Assembly (NCBI GenBank): GCA_028713675.1
Contig: JAQTNV010000105.1
Coordinates: forward strand, 1-5,092
Length of the DNA: 5,092 nucleotides
Direction: 5' to 3'
Source: a bacterium
GTDB taxonomy: Bacteria > Desulfobacterota > JAPLJL01
Part shown: positions 4,611 through 5,092 of the stretch, piece after piece
Numbering within the stretch: the first letter of the stretch is position 1
How the letters are laid out: each line of letters starts with the position of its first letter
Made by a program: the position numbers and the translations under genes
The notes under the pieces: model-generated
Told to the model about the DNA's origin: nothing
What the model saw: the letters and a program-made list of their open reading frames with translations, nothing else
The model's database searches: none

Positions 4611-5092
4611 GTGAAAGACCGGCTGGTTTCCGCCCTGAAAAAAAGCGCCGCTGATTACACCGAGGTGCGGTTCGAGATCAACGATACCAACTCTGTCACC
4701 TTCCGGGGCAAGGAGATTGACAGCGTTTCCTCCAGCAAGCTTTCCGGCGGGATCGTCCGGGCCTGCACCCGGGGCGGGTGGGGGATGGCCGTCTTCGATT
4801 CCCTGGACGACCTGGAAAACGGGGTCCGGGAGGCCGCCGAGGGCGCGGCCCTGGTCGGGCGGGAAAAAACCGAGCTCGCGGAAACCGCCGGGCCCGCAGC
4901 CGCGGAGGTCCCCGCCCGGCTGGAGCGGGATTTCCGGGGGGTGAGCCTGGACGACAAGATCAAGCTCCTTTCCGGTTACAACACGATCCTGCTGAAAACC
5001 GACCCCGCGATCGCCACCACCCAGGCCACCTACAGCGATTCGTTCCGGACCGTGCATTTCGCCTCTTCGCGGGGGAATTATTTCCGGGAAGA
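4611..5092 (+). CDS. TldD/PmbA-family metallopeptidase, N-terminal part, runs off right edge
   Basis: The frame opens at GTG 4611 and remains open for 160 codons to the window end. Residues 14-72 are characteristic of the TldD/PmbA N-terminal domain: ADYTEVRFE, then FRGKEIDSVSSSKLSGGIVRA, then RGGWGMAVFDSLDDLENGV. The GGWG-F-DDL pattern favours TldD over PmbA. Members form heterodimers, E. coli TldD/PmbA being the known case, that cleave unfolded peptides such as microcin B17 precursor and the CcdA antitoxin. The zinc-binding HExxxH site lies in the part beyond the window and cannot be checked. Family length is about 450-480 residues, so about a third is present. A PmbA-type partner might follow to the right. 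No precursor peptide gene is visible nearby. Confidence 0.85.
   Translation, partial: MKDRLVSALKKSAADYTEVRFEINDTNSVTFRGKEIDSVSSSKLSGGIVRACTRGGWGMAVFDSLDDLENGVREAAEGAALVGREKTELAETAGPAAAEVPARLERDFRGVSLDDKIKLLSGYNTILLKTDPAIATTQATYSDSFRTVHFASSRGNYFRE

Noticed and set aside
4539-5057. 172-codon open frame on the minus strand
   Set aside because: Antisense to the TldD-type gene, and its end falls in the AT-rich repeat.

Overview
The window looks like chromosomal DNA from a G+C-rich, probably anaerobic bacterium. The gene content (a cysteine-rich ferredoxin-type protein, a Tat-exported DUF362 lipoprotein, a MoxR/VWA pair) and the text-like intergenic repeats suggest a Desulfobacterota-like (deltaproteobacterial) lineage. 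That placement is inference, since no marker gene is present.

Layout. Positions 1-1508 hold a leftward pair: a MoxR-type AAA+ ATPase (654-1508) followed downstream by the N-terminal 182 residues of a VWA/CoxE-type protein (548 to 1, running off the left edge). A 379-base divergent intergenic region (1509-1887) separates this pair from three rightward genes. These are a 405-residue protein with two C-terminal [4Fe-4S] ferredoxin motifs and eleven further cysteines (1888-3105), a 357-residue twin-arginine DUF362 lipoprotein (3362-4435), and the first 160 residues of a TldD/PmbA-family protein (4611 to the right edge).

How the genes relate. The ATPase and VWA protein form a familiar chaperone-like pair thought to remodel or insert cofactors into client proteins. 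The Fe-S protein and the DUF362 lipoprotein are adjacent and co-oriented, and DUF362 proteins elsewhere are often linked to ferredoxin domains, so a shared redox role is possible but not shown. TldD/PmbA proteins are metallopeptidases. No precursor peptide is visible here. I do not see an established defence or biosynthetic system.

The most striking feature is not a gene. All four intergenic regions are filled with short, degenerate tandem repeats of strict period: many with period 7, two with period 9, one alternating 7 and 8. They are interleaved with REP-like palindromes. One 9-base array occurs on both sides of the Fe-S gene. One heptamer array has become the coding end of the DUF362 gene, and another runs into the ATPase stop codon. 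Two copies of an ATTGC/GCAAT-type palindrome differ by a paired compensatory change. Together these look like an active or recently active repeat-generating process in the genome.
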